In this document: positions 5,074-5,252 of the stretch, one piece after another
How positions within the stretch are numbered: position 1 is the stretch's first letter
Layout of the letters: the number at the start of each line of letters is the position of its first letter
From: Bacillota bacterium
GTDB lineage: Bacteria > Bacillota > Clostridia > Acetivibrionales > DSM-1351
Assembly: GCA_023417285.1 (NCBI GenBank)
Contig: JAEZFR010000090.1
Location: 1-5,252 of the forward strand
Reading direction: 5' to 3'
Length of the DNA: 5,252 nucleotides
The notes under the pieces: model-generated
Seen by the model: only the letters and a program-made list of their open reading frames with translations
Told to the model about the DNA's origin: nothing
Database searches by the model: none
Position numbers and translations under genes: made by a program

Positions 5074-5252
5074 TTACTTATTAGCAGGCTCCCATTTACA
5101 CCTTACGGGTGAAACAATGGCATTTTCCTTTTTTAATTGAGCAAAAGCCTTATCAATTTCCTTTCTGTCTATGCCAGTTAGCTTTTCAACCTCTCCAGCA
5201 CTAATAGGTTTTCCTGCCGATTTCATAGCATCAATTACTTTAGCTTTAATAT
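5074..5252 (-). CDS. Small winged-helix DNA-binding protein, C-terminal part
   Basis: The frame enters from the right edge and ends at TAA (complement of 5074-5076); 58 complete residues are visible. The pattern is a compact winged helix: helix 1 IKAKVIDAMKSAG, then KPISAGEVEKLTG (helix 2 and turn), DRKEIDKAFAQLKKEN (recognition helix) and a short wing INAIVSP-type strand, ending RCKWEPANK. The order of residues from KPISAGEVEKLTG through DRKEIDKAFAQLKKE matches MarR/ArsR-like helix-turn-helix domains found in short proteins of Clostridia and archaea. Whether more domains lie upstream cannot be seen. It is convergent with the kinase gene and 74 bp from its stop. No separate minus-strand terminator is evident. 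The fold is a confident inference; target and ligand are unknown. Confidence 0.75.
   Translation of the reverse strand, partial: IKAKVIDAMKSAGKPISAGEVEKLTGIDRKEIDKAFAQLKKENAIVSPVRCKWEPANK

Overview
The window is AT-rich DNA with Gram-positive gene style: strong purine-rich ribosome binding sites, sigma-A-like promoters, stem plus U-run terminators, a long-form hibernation factor and a five-helix LtaS-type enzyme. The protein sequences look like class Clostridia, perhaps near Ruminiclostridium. That placement is my recollection of protein style and was not tested by a search. It reads as ordinary chromosome: I see no phage, transposon, CRISPR, tRNA or rRNA signal.

Layout: 1-144 is the 3' end of a small unrecognised gene. 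145-304 is a leader with a 12-bp hairpin and three degenerate tandem units of about 45 bp, the last of which contains the ribosome binding site and start codon of an AI-2E family membrane protein (305-1354). 1512-1745 encodes a 77-residue two-helix membrane protein of unknown role. 1851-2381 encodes long-form ribosome hibernation promoting factor. It sits behind a promoter that fits sigma-A and, strikingly, sigma-H, and is followed by a clear terminator. 2557-4434 encodes an LtaS-type membrane phosphoglycerol transferase with its own near-consensus promoter. 49 bp after it, 4484-4999 encodes a shikimate-kinase-fold P-loop kinase, and a strong terminator closes this two-gene unit. 5074-5252 on the minus strand is the 3' end of a small winged-helix protein, convergent with the rest.

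How the genes fit together: most look like separate transcription units for envelope functions (AI-2E permease, two-helix protein, LtaS-like enzyme) and stationary-phase physiology (HPF). Only the LtaS-like gene and the kinase look like one operon. Both depart from textbook active sites. The LtaS-like enzyme has Ser where S. aureus LtaS has its Thr nucleophile and Trp where it has a substrate-binding Arg. The kinase lacks the shikimate-binding Arg and the third Gly of the GGG motif. Neither should be given its textbook substrate without a check.

I did not find a convincing new multi-gene system. The best leads are the atypical kinase, the altered LtaS pocket, the sigma-H-like hpf promoter and the tandem units in the AI-2E leader.
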